A stretch of 44,407 nt of DNA from Microbacterium sp. GTDB taxonomy: Bacteria; Actinomycetota; Actinomycetes; Actinomycetales; Microbacteriaceae. The stretch covers positions 1-44,407 of the forward strand of contig QFPM01000022.1 of the NCBI GenBank assembly GCA_003248655.1. Direction: 5' to 3'. The notes below the pieces were generated by a model, which did no database searches, was not told where the DNA came from, and saw only the letters and a program-made list of their open reading frames with translations. The position numbers and the translations under genes were made by a program. Shown here in pieces: positions 31,881 through 41,154 of the stretch; position 1 is the first letter of the stretch, and each line of letters starts with the position of its first letter.

Positions 31881-32842
31881 CAGTCGACCAGCCTTTCGGA
31901 GTTGACGAAGCGGAACACGAGCGCCGACACCGTCCCCAGCACGACGAACAGCAGCAGTGCCGCCGCGATCGAGTAGCCGACGTTGATGTCGTTGCGGAAG
32001 TGGTTGAAGATGAACAGGTTCGGCAGGGTTGTCGAGTCGAGAGGGCCGCCGCCGGTCATGACGAGGGGCAGCTCGAACTGCTGGATCGCCGCGACGAAGC
32101 CGGTGATGAGCAGGTACAGGAGGATGTTCTTCATCTGGGGCAGGGTGATGAACAGGGTCTTCTGCCCCCAGTTCGCGCCCTCCATCGCCGCCGCCTCGTA
32201 GAACTCGGTCGGGATGTCGACCATGGCCGCGACCATGATGAGCGAGGTCAGGCCCATGCCGAGCCAGATGGCCGGGACCGCGATGGCCAGCAGCGCCCAC
32301 GCGGGATCGCCGAGCCACGCGACCGGATCGATGCCGATCTTGCCGAGCAGCCAGTTCAGCAGGCCGCCGGAGTAGTTGTAGATGAGCGCGAAGATGATCG
32401 AGGTGATGACGCCCGAGATGATCGTCGGGATGTACACGCTGACCTTCAACACGCTCGCGAAGCGGCGCGAGACGCTCACCACGAGGCTCGCGAAGAAGAA
32501 GGCGAGCACGAGCATGACGGGAACGGTCATGAGCACGAACAGGAAGCCTCGGCCGATGGATGCCCAGAACAGGGGATCGGTCAGGACGTTGGTGTAGTTG
32601 CGGAACCCGACGAACTGCGGGTCCTTGTAGAAGCTCCAGTCCTGGAAGGACAGGAACCCGGCGTAGACCGCGGGCCAGATGACGAAGATCGCGAGCAGTA
32701 CCACCGCGGGCACGAGCAGCAGATACGCCATCCGCGTGTCGCGGTACCGTGCACGCTCCCGCGCGCGCCGCCTGGCTTTGCCTTCCGGAACGGTCAGGGT
32801 CTCGGTGAGTCCGTGCTCACCCATCGACTGCATCGTCGTCAT
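31880..32842 (-). CDS. Carbohydrate ABC transporter permease (MalF type)
   Basis: The protein has 320 residues. A basic N-terminal tail (KARRRARERARYRDTR) precedes the first helix, MAYLLLVPAVVLLAIFVIWP. Five further helices follow. The EAA loop is TEFYEAAAMEGANWGQKTLF, with TGGGPLDSTTLPNLFIF near the end, both typical of CUT1 MalF-like permeases. It partners the next permease and the lipoprotein encoded 67 bases upstream. It probably imports D-arabino-oligosaccharides, judged from the shared LacI operator and neighbouring hydrolases. Confidence 0.94.
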   Translation of the reverse strand: MTTMQSMGEHGLTETLTVPEGKARRRARERARYRDTRMAYLLLVPAVVLLAIFVIWPAVYAGFLSFQDWSFYKDPQFVGFRNYTNVLTDPLFWASIGRGFLFVLMTVPVMLVLAFFFASLVVSVSRRFASVLKVSVYIPTIISGVITSIIFALIYNYSGGLLNWLLGKIGIDPVAWLGDPAWALLAIAVPAIWLGMGLTSLIMVAAMVDIPTEFYEAAAMEGANWGQKTLFITLPQMKNILLYLLITGFVAAIQQFELPLVMTGGGPLDSTTLPNLFIFNHFRNDINVGYSIAAALLLFVVLGTVSALVFRFVNSERLVD

Positions 32843-32909
32843 CGTTCACCTCGCGGCTGTTCATGGGTTCGGGGGCTGGGATGCACTCCCAGCCCCCGGA
32901 CCATTGTCA

Positions 32910-34256
32910 TCAGTTCTTCGGAGCCTTGCTCGGAAGATCCTGCTGCTGGATGACCTTGTTGATCGCGTCCTCCGCGGTCTTGATCGCGTCATCCGGGCTG
33001 GCTGCGCCCTTCATGACCGACTCGATCGCGGTGCCCACGGCGAGCGAGACGTCCCACGGGTACGTCGGCTCGGGGATGGCGTCGGGTGCGATGTCGTTAG
33101 TGACGATCGCCGACCACGGGGCATCCGCAGCGGCCGCATCGTCGGCGACGGCATCCTGCACCGACTGGCGGACGGGAACCTTCGTGAACTGCGTGTTCAC
33201 GAAGAACGGGACGACGTTCTCGGGGTCGCCCGCGATCGCCCACTCGAGGAACTTGCCGGCCGCCTCAGCGTTCTTGGTCTTCGCGTCGATGACCCACTTG
33301 AAGTTACCCATCGTGGTGGCCGTGTTGCCGACCGCGTCATCCGCGTCCGGGAACTTGCCGACGCCGGTCTTGGTGAGCAGATCCTTGTAGTCGGAGCCGA
33401 TCTCGGACATCATCCACGAACCGGAGACCTTGAAGGCCACCTTCTGCTCGCCGAAGTCCTTGCCCTCGACATAGGCGCCGAGTGCCTGCTTGGGCATGTA
33501 GCCCTTGTCCCACAGCTCCTTGTAGTTGGCCATGAGCTGGCGGTAGCCGTCGGTGTCGATGTCGGGCGCCGTCCAGTCGTCCTTCAGCGCCAGGTGGCCG
33601 TTGAAGTTGTACTGCTGGCCGACCGACGACCAGGCGAAGGTCACCGCGTCTGCCGCGGGCGAGATGCAGTACTGACCCTCCTGCAGCGTCGGCTGGATCT
33701 TGGCGCACGCCGCGAACAGGTCGCTCCACGTCGCCGGGCCGTTCTCGGCGTCGACGCCGGCAGCCGTCAGCATGTCCTTGTTCCAGAAGAGGACCGCCTG
33801 CGGCTCCTGCAGCAGCGGGTACGCGTAGAACTTGTCGCCGATCTCCGAGATGGACTGCGCTGCCGGAAGGATCTGGCCGAGAGCGTCGTCGGAGACGATG
33901 CCGTTGAGCTCGTGGAGCTGGCCGGCGTTGACGGCATCCTGGATGGAGCCCGCGTGCGTGTACACGTCAGGCGCCTTGCCGGCGGCCTGAGCGGCCTTCA
34001 TCTTCTGGTCCCACGCGTCAGCGGGAACCTCGGTGTCGACGACCTTGATCTCGCTCTGGGCCGCGTTGAACTTCTTGACGATGTCGGCGTACCACTCGTT
34101 CTCCGTCGGGGTGAACGTGCGGTGCCAGAACTGGATCGTCGTGACAGAGCCCGACTCTCCACCTCCGCCGCCTCCTCCGCTGCAACCCGCGAGCAGCAGG
34201 GCTGCTGCGGATGCCGCTGCGATCGCGGCGGTCAGCGTGCCGATTCTCTTGTGCAT
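32910..34256 (-). CDS. Sugar-binding lipoprotein of ABC transporter
   Basis: This 448-residue protein starts at ATG 34256 behind GGAGGG. The lipobox LLAGC has its lipidated Cys at 25, followed by a Ser/Gly linker. The mature protein is a cluster-D/CUT1 binding protein: TIQFWHRTFTPTENEWYADI, KVVDTEVPADAWDQKMKAAQ, APDVYTHAG, AYPLLQEPQAVLFWNKDMLT and VAFKVSGSWMMSEIGSD. It should capture oligosaccharides at the cell surface and deliver them to the two permeases. It is the first gene of a six-gene operon reaching GH38, headed by a perfect LacI-type operator inside the promoter. Ligand identity is inferred. Confidence 0.93.
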   Translation of the reverse strand: MHKRIGTLTAAIAAASAAALLLAGCSGGGGGGGESGSVTTIQFWHRTFTPTENEWYADIVKKFNAAQSEIKVVDTEVPADAWDQKMKAAQAAGKAPDVYTHAGSIQDAVNAGQLHELNGIVSDDALGQILPAAQSISEIGDKFYAYPLLQEPQAVLFWNKDMLTAAGVDAENGPATWSDLFAACAKIQPTLQEGQYCISPAADAVTFAWSSVGQQYNFNGHLALKDDWTAPDIDTDGYRQLMANYKELWDKGYMPKQALGAYVEGKDFGEQKVAFKVSGSWMMSEIGSDYKDLLTKTGVGKFPDADDAVGNTATTMGNFKWVIDAKTKNAEAAGKFLEWAIAGDPENVVPFFVNTQFTKVPVRQSVQDAVADDAAAADAPWSAIVTNDIAPDAIPEPTYPWDVSLAVGTAIESVMKGAASPDDAIKTAEDAINKVIQQQDLPSKAPKN

Positions 34257-34380
34257 TGGTCCCTCCTTCAGGAACACGGCTCTTCTCTGAGCCGACACTC
34301 GGTGCTCGGGATGCCCCGTGCGGTTTCGAGAGGCGGACGGTGCGTCTGCGCCGCGGATCGCCGTTGATCTCAATACAGGC

Positions 34381-34409
34381 AGACTAGAAGAAATCGATTT
34401 CAAACTCAA
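34381..34409 (-). promoter_or_regulatory. Promoter of the binding-protein operon
   Basis: On the minus strand: TTGAGT (34404-34409), a 17-base spacer and TAGTCT (34381-34386). The expected start is about 34374, leaving a 5' leader of about 118 bases with no obvious structure. The operator fills the spacer. Confidence 0.68.
34390..34401. promoter_or_regulatory. LacI-type operator, binding-protein operon
   Basis: GAAATCGATTTC is identical to the kinase-operon site and likewise 3 bases from the -10 box. Confidence 0.8.
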
Positions 34410-34509
34410 TCCTTCGTGTGGGGCGTTTCGCCACTTCTTCGCGGCAAGCTGGTTGAGCCGATGCTCCCGCGCCCCGGATTTCCGGTGGATACGGAGGGTG
34501 CCATCAGTT

Positions 34510-34521
34510 TGTATCGATTTC
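34510..34521. promoter_or_regulatory. Weak LacI-type half-operator at the end of the GH183 gene
   Basis: TGTATCGATTTC keeps one full half (ATCGATTTC, followed by AC) and loses the other. It overlaps the GH183 stop codon and lies 120 bases from the perfect site, so it could serve as an auxiliary site for looping, or be chance. Confidence 0.4.
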
Positions 34522-35677
34522 ACAACGGGTGCTTAACCAGATCGATCGAGAACCAGAACACGTTGTACGGCCCCCAGAGCGACAGCGTGAAGTAGAGGGT
34601 GCGGCCGTCGTTCGCGACATAACGGGGGTTGAGGTAGGGCGAGTAGAGGCCCGGGTAGTCGGTTGCCGAAACGAGTTCGATCGCATCGCCCCACGGCCCC
34701 CAGGGCGTCAGTCCCTCACGGATGTAGGCGTTGCCGGCATCCGAGTAGGTCATGACCCACCGCTCGAGGTACGTGGACCACATGACCGAGAGCTCACCGA
34801 TCGTGCCGTCCACGATCGTCTCGGCCGCCGTGAGGTCGTCGCTCCAGACGGCGGCGCCGGAAGAGTCGGTGCCGGTGAAGTAGCTGTCCGCCGCGGCGTC
34901 TTCGACGGCTGCCGTCGTCGCCTCCACGCGCATGAGCTGCACCCCGCCAAACCGGCCCGAGGGGATGCACCAGAAGTAGATGTACTCGACGCCGTCGTCC
35001 CTGACGTGCTGCGTCGCCACCTGCACGAAGTTCGAGTCGCCGGGCCAGCGCGGACCGTCGACCGGCTGCCAGCTCACGCCCTGATCATCCGATTTCACGA
35101 GGGCGGCGTAGGTCGAGTCCCACTGCCCCGCCTCGCCCCAGTAGTTCACCGACATGTACGAGACGTAGAGCGTCTCGCCGATCGCGAACCCGTACGTCGG
35201 GATCTTGGTGACCTCGCCCGCGCCGTCGTTCGGGTCGTGGTCGCCTTCGATGAGCGCGCTCGCGAGCCCGACGTCGTCGACGGGTGCCCAGCCGTCGAAG
35301 GTGATGCCGTCGGAGGGGTCGTCGTCGGTCGTCCAGGCCGAGACATTCGAGCGCCAGAACCCGCCCTGACCGCCGTACGAGTCGGGGTCGCGCTCGCCGA
35401 ACGTGTCGCCGAAGAAGAAGTACGTGCGGTCGCCGATGTTCGTCATCGAACCGAGGTCGGTACCCGCGACGCCGACGGATGCCGTGTCGTTGATCGCGCC
35501 CGGCCCGGTCAGCTGCGCGATCTCGGTGAGGTTCTCGACGCCGTCGAGCACGAACGGCTTGTCGCTGTCGGTGTTCACCTCGGGTATTGCGGAGGCTCCC
35601 CCCGCACAGCCGGTGACGGATGCCGCCACTCCCGCGACCGCGATGGCCGCTCCGATTCTGGTGCGCTTCGTGGCCAT
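34520..35677 (-). CDS. GH183 (DUF4185) lipoprotein, candidate endo-D-arabinanase 2
   Basis: The protein has 385 residues from ATG 35677 behind GAGGAG. The signal peptide ends in lipobox SVTGC (Cys24), so it is a surface lipoprotein. The DUF4185 core is clear: GVAGTDLGSMTNIGDRTYFF leading into FFGDTFGERDPDSYGGQGGF, WRSNVSAWTTDDDPSDGITF, YVSYMSVNYWGEAGQWDSTY, FVQVATQHVRDDGVEYIYFW, and a C-terminal TPWGPWGDAIEL and YSPYLNPRYV. GH183 enzymes cut internal alpha-D-arabinofuranosyl bonds of mycobacterial arabinogalactan and lipoarabinomannan. It is a single gene with its own LacI-type operator. The differing sequence from the 20689 protein suggests complementary cleavage preferences. Confidence 0.9.
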   Translation of the reverse strand: MATKRTRIGAAIAVAGVAASVTGCAGGASAIPEVNTDSDKPFVLDGVENLTEIAQLTGPGAINDTASVGVAGTDLGSMTNIGDRTYFFFGDTFGERDPDSYGGQGGFWRSNVSAWTTDDDPSDGITFDGWAPVDDVGLASALIEGDHDPNDGAGEVTKIPTYGFAIGETLYVSYMSVNYWGEAGQWDSTYAALVKSDDQGVSWQPVDGPRWPGDSNFVQVATQHVRDDGVEYIYFWCIPSGRFGGVQLMRVEATTAAVEDAAADSYFTGTDSSGAAVWSDDLTAAETIVDGTIGELSVMWSTYLERWVMTYSDAGNAYIREGLTPWGPWGDAIELVSATDYPGLYSPYLNPRYVANDGRTLYFTLSLWGPYNVFWFSIDLVKHPL

Positions 35678-35708
35678 ACCGCTGCTCCTCGCATCGTCGC
35701 GTTCCGGC

Positions 35709-35730
35709 AGGCTAGCATGAAATCGATTGC
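35709..35730 (-). promoter_or_regulatory. LacI-type operator and -10 box of the second GH183 gene
   Basis: GAAATCGATTGC (35719-35730) differs by one base from the perfect operator. On the minus strand it is followed 4 bases later by TAGCCT (35709-35714). The -35 region is poor, which may mean activator dependence or low basal expression. Confidence 0.68.
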
Positions 35731-35762
35731 AAGGGATGGGGCCCGTGGGCGCCGGCCGAACG

Positions 35763-36866
35763 TCAGAAGGTGATGAGCTGGCGCAACTCGCCGCCGGCGG
35801 CGAGGCGGTCCATCGCCTCGTTGAGCTCGCCGAGACGGATACGACTCGACACGAGCCGCTCGAGCGGCAGCCTGCCGCTCCGCCAGAGGTCGACATAGCG
35901 CGGGATGTTGCGGGCGGGCACGGCGGAGCCCAGATAGCTGCCGATCACCGTGCGAGCCTCGCCCGTGATCGTCAGCGGCGACAGCGACGCGCGGGCATCC
36001 GGCGCGGGAAGCCCGACCGTCACGGTCGTGCTGCCCGGGGTCGTCAGCGCGAACGCCGTCTCGAACGCGCGGGCGCTGCCCGCCGCCTCGATCACGACGG
36101 ATGCCCGGATGCCGGCATCCAACGCCTCCTGCGGCGCGAGCGCCGAGGTGGCCCCGAGCTCCCGCGCGAGCTCGAGCTTCGCGGGCACGGCATCCACGCC
36201 GATCACCTCGTGGCCCTCGGCCACCGCGACGAGAAGCGCCGCCATGCCGACGCCACCGAGCCCCACGACGATCACCCGCTCGCCCGAGGCGGGCCGCCCT
36301 GCGTTGATGACCGCCCCGCCGCCGGTCAGCACGGCGCAGCCGAGGAGCGCGGCGATCTCGGCGGGCACGTCGGCATCCACCTTCACGACCGAGGTGCGGC
36401 TGACGACGGCGTGGCTCGCAAACCCCGAGACGCCGAGGTGGTGGAAGACCTCGCCTCCCGCCTCGCCGTGCAGGCGGATGCCGCCACCCACGAGCGTGCC
36501 CGCGCCGTTCGCGGCCGAGCCGACCTCGCACGGCAGGCGGCCGTCGGTGCGGCATCCCGCGCACTCGCCGCATCGTGGGAGGAACGTCATCACGACCCGG
36601 TCACCGATGGCGAGGTCGTCGACGCCGTCACCGACCTGCTCGACGATCCCGGATGCCTCGTGGCCGAGCAGCATCGGCGTCGGGCGCACGCGGTTGCCGT
36701 CGACGACGCTCAGGTCGGAGTGGCAGACACCCGCGGCGTCGATGCGGACGAGCACTTCGCCCGCCTGCGGCGGGTCGAGCTCGAGTGTCGCGACACGAAG
36801 CGGGCGCGTCTGGGCGAACGGCTTCTCGGCGCCCGATACCTCGAGCACTGCGCCGGTGATCTGCAT
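35763..36866 (-). CDS. Zinc-dependent alcohol dehydrogenase (MDR family)
   Basis: The protein has 367 residues. VRIDAAGVCHSDLSVVDGN holds the catalytic zinc Cys, LLGHEASGIVEQVGDGV the His-Glu pair, and FLPRCGECAGCRTDGRLPC the four structural zinc cysteines. The Rossmann motif is VIVVGLGGVGMAALLVAVAE, with an acidic residue after the next strand (VIGVDAV) indicating NAD. It ends LNEAMDRLAAGGELRQLITF. Length and GHEASG resemble class III-like alcohol/formaldehyde dehydrogenases. It lies 85 bases upstream of the GH183 start on the same strand with no operator of its own, so a role in sugar use is unproven. Confidence 0.9.
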   Translation of the reverse strand: MQITGAVLEVSGAEKPFAQTRPLRVATLELDPPQAGEVLVRIDAAGVCHSDLSVVDGNRVRPTPMLLGHEASGIVEQVGDGVDDLAIGDRVVMTFLPRCGECAGCRTDGRLPCEVGSAANGAGTLVGGGIRLHGEAGGEVFHHLGVSGFASHAVVSRTSVVKVDADVPAEIAALLGCAVLTGGGAVINAGRPASGERVIVVGLGGVGMAALLVAVAEGHEVIGVDAVPAKLELARELGATSALAPQEALDAGIRASVVIEAAGSARAFETAFALTTPGSTTVTVGLPAPDARASLSPLTITGEARTVIGSYLGSAVPARNIPRYVDLWRSGRLPLERLVSSRIRLGELNEAMDRLAAGGELRQLITF

Positions 36867-36912
36867 GGGGGACCTCCTCGTCGCCCTCGACGTTAGTCCA
36901 CCCGGCAGGGCG

Positions 36913-37347
36913 TCAGTCGTCGCTGTCGGGTAGCGGCAGAGGCCGCCACAGCACGACCTCGGTCGCGCGGCGCACGCGCGTACCGTGGCGGAGCGTGACG
37001 ACCGAGCCGCTCGGTCCCGCCGCGAACACGCGGGAGCGGCGGCCCAGCTCGTCCTGCAGACGGCGCTCGAGCTCGGCGACCTGACGCCGCAGCATCCGCG
37101 TCTCGTTCTCGAGCTCGATGAGGCGCGAGATGGCGGGCAGGCTCATGCCCTCGGCCGAGAGTGCTGCGACCTCGCGCAGCTGCTTGACGTGCCGCAGCGA
37201 GTACCGCCGCGAGCCGCCCTGCGTGCGCCCGGGCACGACCAGGCCGAGCCGGTCGTACTGCCTCAGCGTCTGCGGATGCATCCCCGCGAGCTCCGCGGCG
37301 ACCGCGATCGCGAAGATCGGAGCCTCCTCGTCGGGCTGCTCAGCCAT
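36913..37347 (-). CDS. hspR: HspR, MerR-family heat-shock repressor
   Basis: This 144-residue protein has the MerR winged-helix start PIFAIAVAAELAGMHPQTLR, then YDRLGLVVPGRTQGGSRRYS, as in HspR. A coiled coil follows (ENETRMLRRQVAELERRLQD). The C-terminal part is short. HspR represses dnaK and clpB by binding HAIR sites, usually with DnaK as co-repressor. It is the last gene of the dnaK-grpE-dnaJ-hspR set. A 108-base spacer carrying a long hairpin separates it from dnaJ. Its target sites are visible at 6200-6241 and 41036-41125. Confidence 0.93.
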   Translation of the reverse strand: MAEQPDEEAPIFAIAVAAELAGMHPQTLRQYDRLGLVVPGRTQGGSRRYSLRHVKQLREVAALSAEGMSLPAISRLIELENETRMLRRQVAELERRLQDELGRRSRVFAAGPSGSVVTLRHGTRVRRATEVVLWRPLPLPDSDD

Positions 37348-37371
37348 CGCGCACCTCCCGCGTCGCGGGCA

Positions 37372-37435
37372 CAGGAGATGTCACGGGCACAGGATGCCAG
37401 GCAGGCATCCTGCCCTGCGTGCGTGAGATCTCCTG
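37372..37435. repeat. Long hairpin between dnaJ and hspR
   Basis: The inner stem AGGATGCC-AGGCA-GGCATCCT is perfect. After a few unpaired bases the stem resumes with CAGGAGAT-x-TCACG against CGTGA-x-ATCTCCTG, so pairing extends over 37372-37398 and 37404-37435. It could weaken read-through and lower hspR expression relative to dnaKJ, or protect mRNA ends. Confidence 0.6.
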
Positions 37436-37455
37436 TATCCGTGACATGGCGGAGG

Positions 37456-38457
37456 TCACTCCCGCGCCTTGCTCATGAGGTCGGCGCGCGGGTTCTCCTT
37501 GGGCTCGAGCTCGTGGAAGCGCTCGAGCGCTTCGCGCGCGCGCTCGTCGAGGTGCGCGGGCACCGCGACCTGGACCTCTGCGAGGAGATCGCCCGTGCCC
37601 TTGCTCGTCTCGACCCCGCGGCCTTTGACGCGCAGCACGCGCCCCGACGGGGTGCCGGGCGCGACGCGGAGCTTCACGGGGTCGCCGCCGAGGGTCGGTA
37701 CTTCTATCGTCGCGCCGAGCGCGGCCTCGGTGAAGGTGACCGGCACGGTGACCCGCAGGTTCAGTCCGTCACGCGTGAACACCGGATGCGGCCGCACGCT
37801 CACCTGCACGACGATGTCGCCTGTCTCGCCGCCGTCCGGCGAGGGGCGACCCCGCCCGCGCAGGCGGATCTTCTGCCCGTCGGAGACGCCCGCGGGAATC
37901 TTGACCTTGAACGGCTTGCCATCTTCGCCCGCGAGGGTGATCGTCTCCCCGCGCACGGCGGTCTGGAAGTCGAGGGTCGTGCGCGCAGTGACATCCGCCC
38001 CGCGCTGCGGACCGCCGAACCCCTGGTATCCGCCGGTCGACTGCCCGAACCGGCCCGAGCCGAAGCCCCCGCCACCGCGCTGCTGGCCGAACATCGCGAA
38101 CAGGTCATCGAAGTCGGCATGCTGGTACGAACCGCCGCCGCGCCCTCCGCCGAAACGGCTGAAGACGTCCTCGAACCCGCCCGCGCCGCCGGATCCGGGC
38201 GCCTGGAAGCGCGCACCGCCCGAGCCCATCGCGCGGATCTGGTCGTACTCCTCGCGCTGATCCTTGTCGGAGAGCACCGAGTACGCCTCGCTGATCTCCT
38301 TGAACTTCGCCTCTTTCGCGGCGTCGCCCTGCGCCTGGTCGGGGTGGTACGTGCGCGCGAGCTTGCGATACGTCTTCTTCAGGTCGGCGTCGGAGACGTC
38401 CTTCGCCACCCCGAGGACCTTGTAGAAGTCCTTGTCGAACCAGTCCTGACTGGCCAT
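37456..38457 (-). CDS. dnaJ: DnaJ co-chaperone without zinc finger
   Basis: The protein has 333 residues from ATG 38457, with AGGAGG five bases upstream; a GTG six bases earlier is possible. The J domain (about 8-75) has KKTYRKLARTYHPDQAQ with the invariant HPD. A Gly/Phe-rich linker follows (SRFGGGRGGGSYQHAD, GQQRGGGGFGSGRFG), then the two-part C-terminal substrate domain from TTLDFQTAVRGETITL. No C-x-x-C-x-G-x-G repeats are present, so it is a type II/CbpA-like DnaJ. It stimulates DnaK ATPase and delivers clients. It sits 15 bases after grpE in the heat-shock operon. Confidence 0.95.
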   Translation of the reverse strand: MASQDWFDKDFYKVLGVAKDVSDADLKKTYRKLARTYHPDQAQGDAAKEAKFKEISEAYSVLSDKDQREEYDQIRAMGSGGARFQAPGSGGAGGFEDVFSRFGGGRGGGSYQHADFDDLFAMFGQQRGGGGFGSGRFGQSTGGYQGFGGPQRGADVTARTTLDFQTAVRGETITLAGEDGKPFKVKIPAGVSDGQKIRLRGRGRPSPDGGETGDIVVQVSVRPHPVFTRDGLNLRVTVPVTFTEAALGATIEVPTLGGDPVKLRVAPGTPSGRVLRVKGRGVETSKGTGDLLAEVQVAVPAHLDERAREALERFHELEPKENPRADLMSKARE

Positions 38458-38472
38458 GGACACCTCCTCCCG

Positions 38473-39042
38473 TTACTCGGCCGAGCCCGCGACGACGACC
38501 TTGGCCGGTCGCAGCTCGATCGTTCCCAGGCGGTAGCCGACCTCGACGACATCCAGAATCGTGCCGTCCTCGACACCGCCGGGGTTCGGCGCGTGGAAGA
38601 TCGCCTCGTGCTGCTGCGGGTCGAACTTCTCGCCCGGCGCACCATAGGTCTCGATCCCGAGGCGCCCGACGATGCCACGCAGCTTCTCCGCGATCGCGGC
38701 GAGCGCCGACCCCTCGGCGAGGTCGCCGTGCTTCTCCGCCCGGTCGAGATCGTCGAGCACGGGCAGCAGGCTCGTCGCGACCGAGCCCTTGGCCCGCTGG
38801 ATCTCGAGCTCGCGCTGATCCTCGGTGCGGCGGCGGTAGTTGGCATACTCCGCCTGCAGCCGCTTGAGGTCGAGCAGCAGGTCGCGGTCCTCTTCCGAGA
38901 CGTCCGCGACGGCAGCCTCGTCGGTCTGCTCGGCGTCGAGGATGTCGTCGACCGTCAGGGAGTCCTCCTGCGAGTCGGGGCCGGACGCCGTGGCATCCGA
39001 CCCCTCATCGCCGGGGACTTCGTTATCGAAGTCCTTCGTCAT
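38473..39042 (-). CDS. grpE: GrpE nucleotide exchange factor
   Basis: This 189-residue protein has an acidic, disordered N-terminus (DNEVPGDEGSDATASGPDSQ). A long coiled coil follows with DLLLDLKRLQAEYANYRRRT. The beta-wing domain carries GSVATSLLPVLDDLDRAEKH, PGEKFDPQQHEAIFHAPNPG and VVEVGYRLGTIELRPAKVVV. It releases ADP from DnaK. It starts 12 bases after the dnaK stop. Size and order are standard. Confidence 0.96.
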   Translation of the reverse strand: MTKDFDNEVPGDEGSDATASGPDSQEDSLTVDDILDAEQTDEAAVADVSEEDRDLLLDLKRLQAEYANYRRRTEDQRELEIQRAKGSVATSLLPVLDDLDRAEKHGDLAEGSALAAIAEKLRGIVGRLGIETYGAPGEKFDPQQHEAIFHAPNPGGVEDGTILDVVEVGYRLGTIELRPAKVVVAGSAE

Positions 39043-39054
39043 GATCCGATTCTC

Positions 39055-40926
<1,872 letters not shown>

Positions 40927-40965
40927 GTGTTTCTCCTTGTTCGTGAATCTGAAGTCTGTTCGGTG

Positions 40966-40982
40966 CCGCGGCGCAGCCGCGG
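40966..40982. promoter_or_regulatory. Hairpin 1 in the dnaK leader
   Basis: CCGCGGC-GCA-GCCGCGG has perfect 7-base GC arms, about 40 bases before the dnaK start. TCTGTTCGGTG precedes it and is repeated before hairpin 2. Confidence 0.65.
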
Positions 40983-40984
40983 TC

Positions 40985-41030
40985 TCTGTTCGGTGATCGA
41001 GTGCCGCGGCGCAGCCGCGGTGTATCGAGA
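40985..41030 (-). repeat. REP-like palindromic element, copy 2, in the dnaK leader
   Basis: It contains hairpin CCGCGGC-GCA-GCCGCGG (41004-41020), flanked on the minus strand by TCTCGATACA and CACTCGATCACCG. This is the same layout as 271-316. It lies between the promoter-proximal HAIR and the dnaK start, so it is transcribed with dnaK. Confidence 0.65.
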
Positions 41031-41035
41031 TCCGA

Positions 41036-41056
41036 GTTGAGTCGCAAAGGCTCAAC
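41036..41056. promoter_or_regulatory. HAIR operator 1 at dnaK
   Basis: GTTGAGT-N7-GCTCAAC has arms identical to clpB site A. It sits just downstream of the expected transcription start. Confidence 0.88.
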
Positions 41057-41070
41057 TTGTGATGGATGCC

Positions 41071-41099
41071 ACGTTACCCGGGCATCCTGCGTGTGTCAA
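41071..41099 (-). promoter_or_regulatory. dnaK operon promoter
   Basis: On the minus strand: TTGACA (41094-41099), a 17-base spacer and TAACGT (41071-41076). It is bracketed by HAIR sites at 41036-41056 and 41105-41125, fitting repression by HspR. Confidence 0.75.
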
Positions 41100-41104
41100 G
41101 CGAA

Positions 41105-41125
41105 CTTGATATGAATCGGCTCAAC
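41105..41125. promoter_or_regulatory. HAIR operator 2 at dnaK
   Basis: CTTGATA-N7-GCTCAAC matches HAIR with an A for G change in the left arm. It lies 5 bases upstream of the -35 box. Confidence 0.78.
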
Positions 41126-41154
41126 TTTGCCCGTGACGCCGCGCGGCGACGGGT

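Noticed and set aside
35763..36866. Alcohol dehydrogenase as a member of the D-arabinan regulon
   Set aside because: No LacI-type operator was found before it and no motif links it to sugar oxidation. Adjacency alone was judged insufficient.
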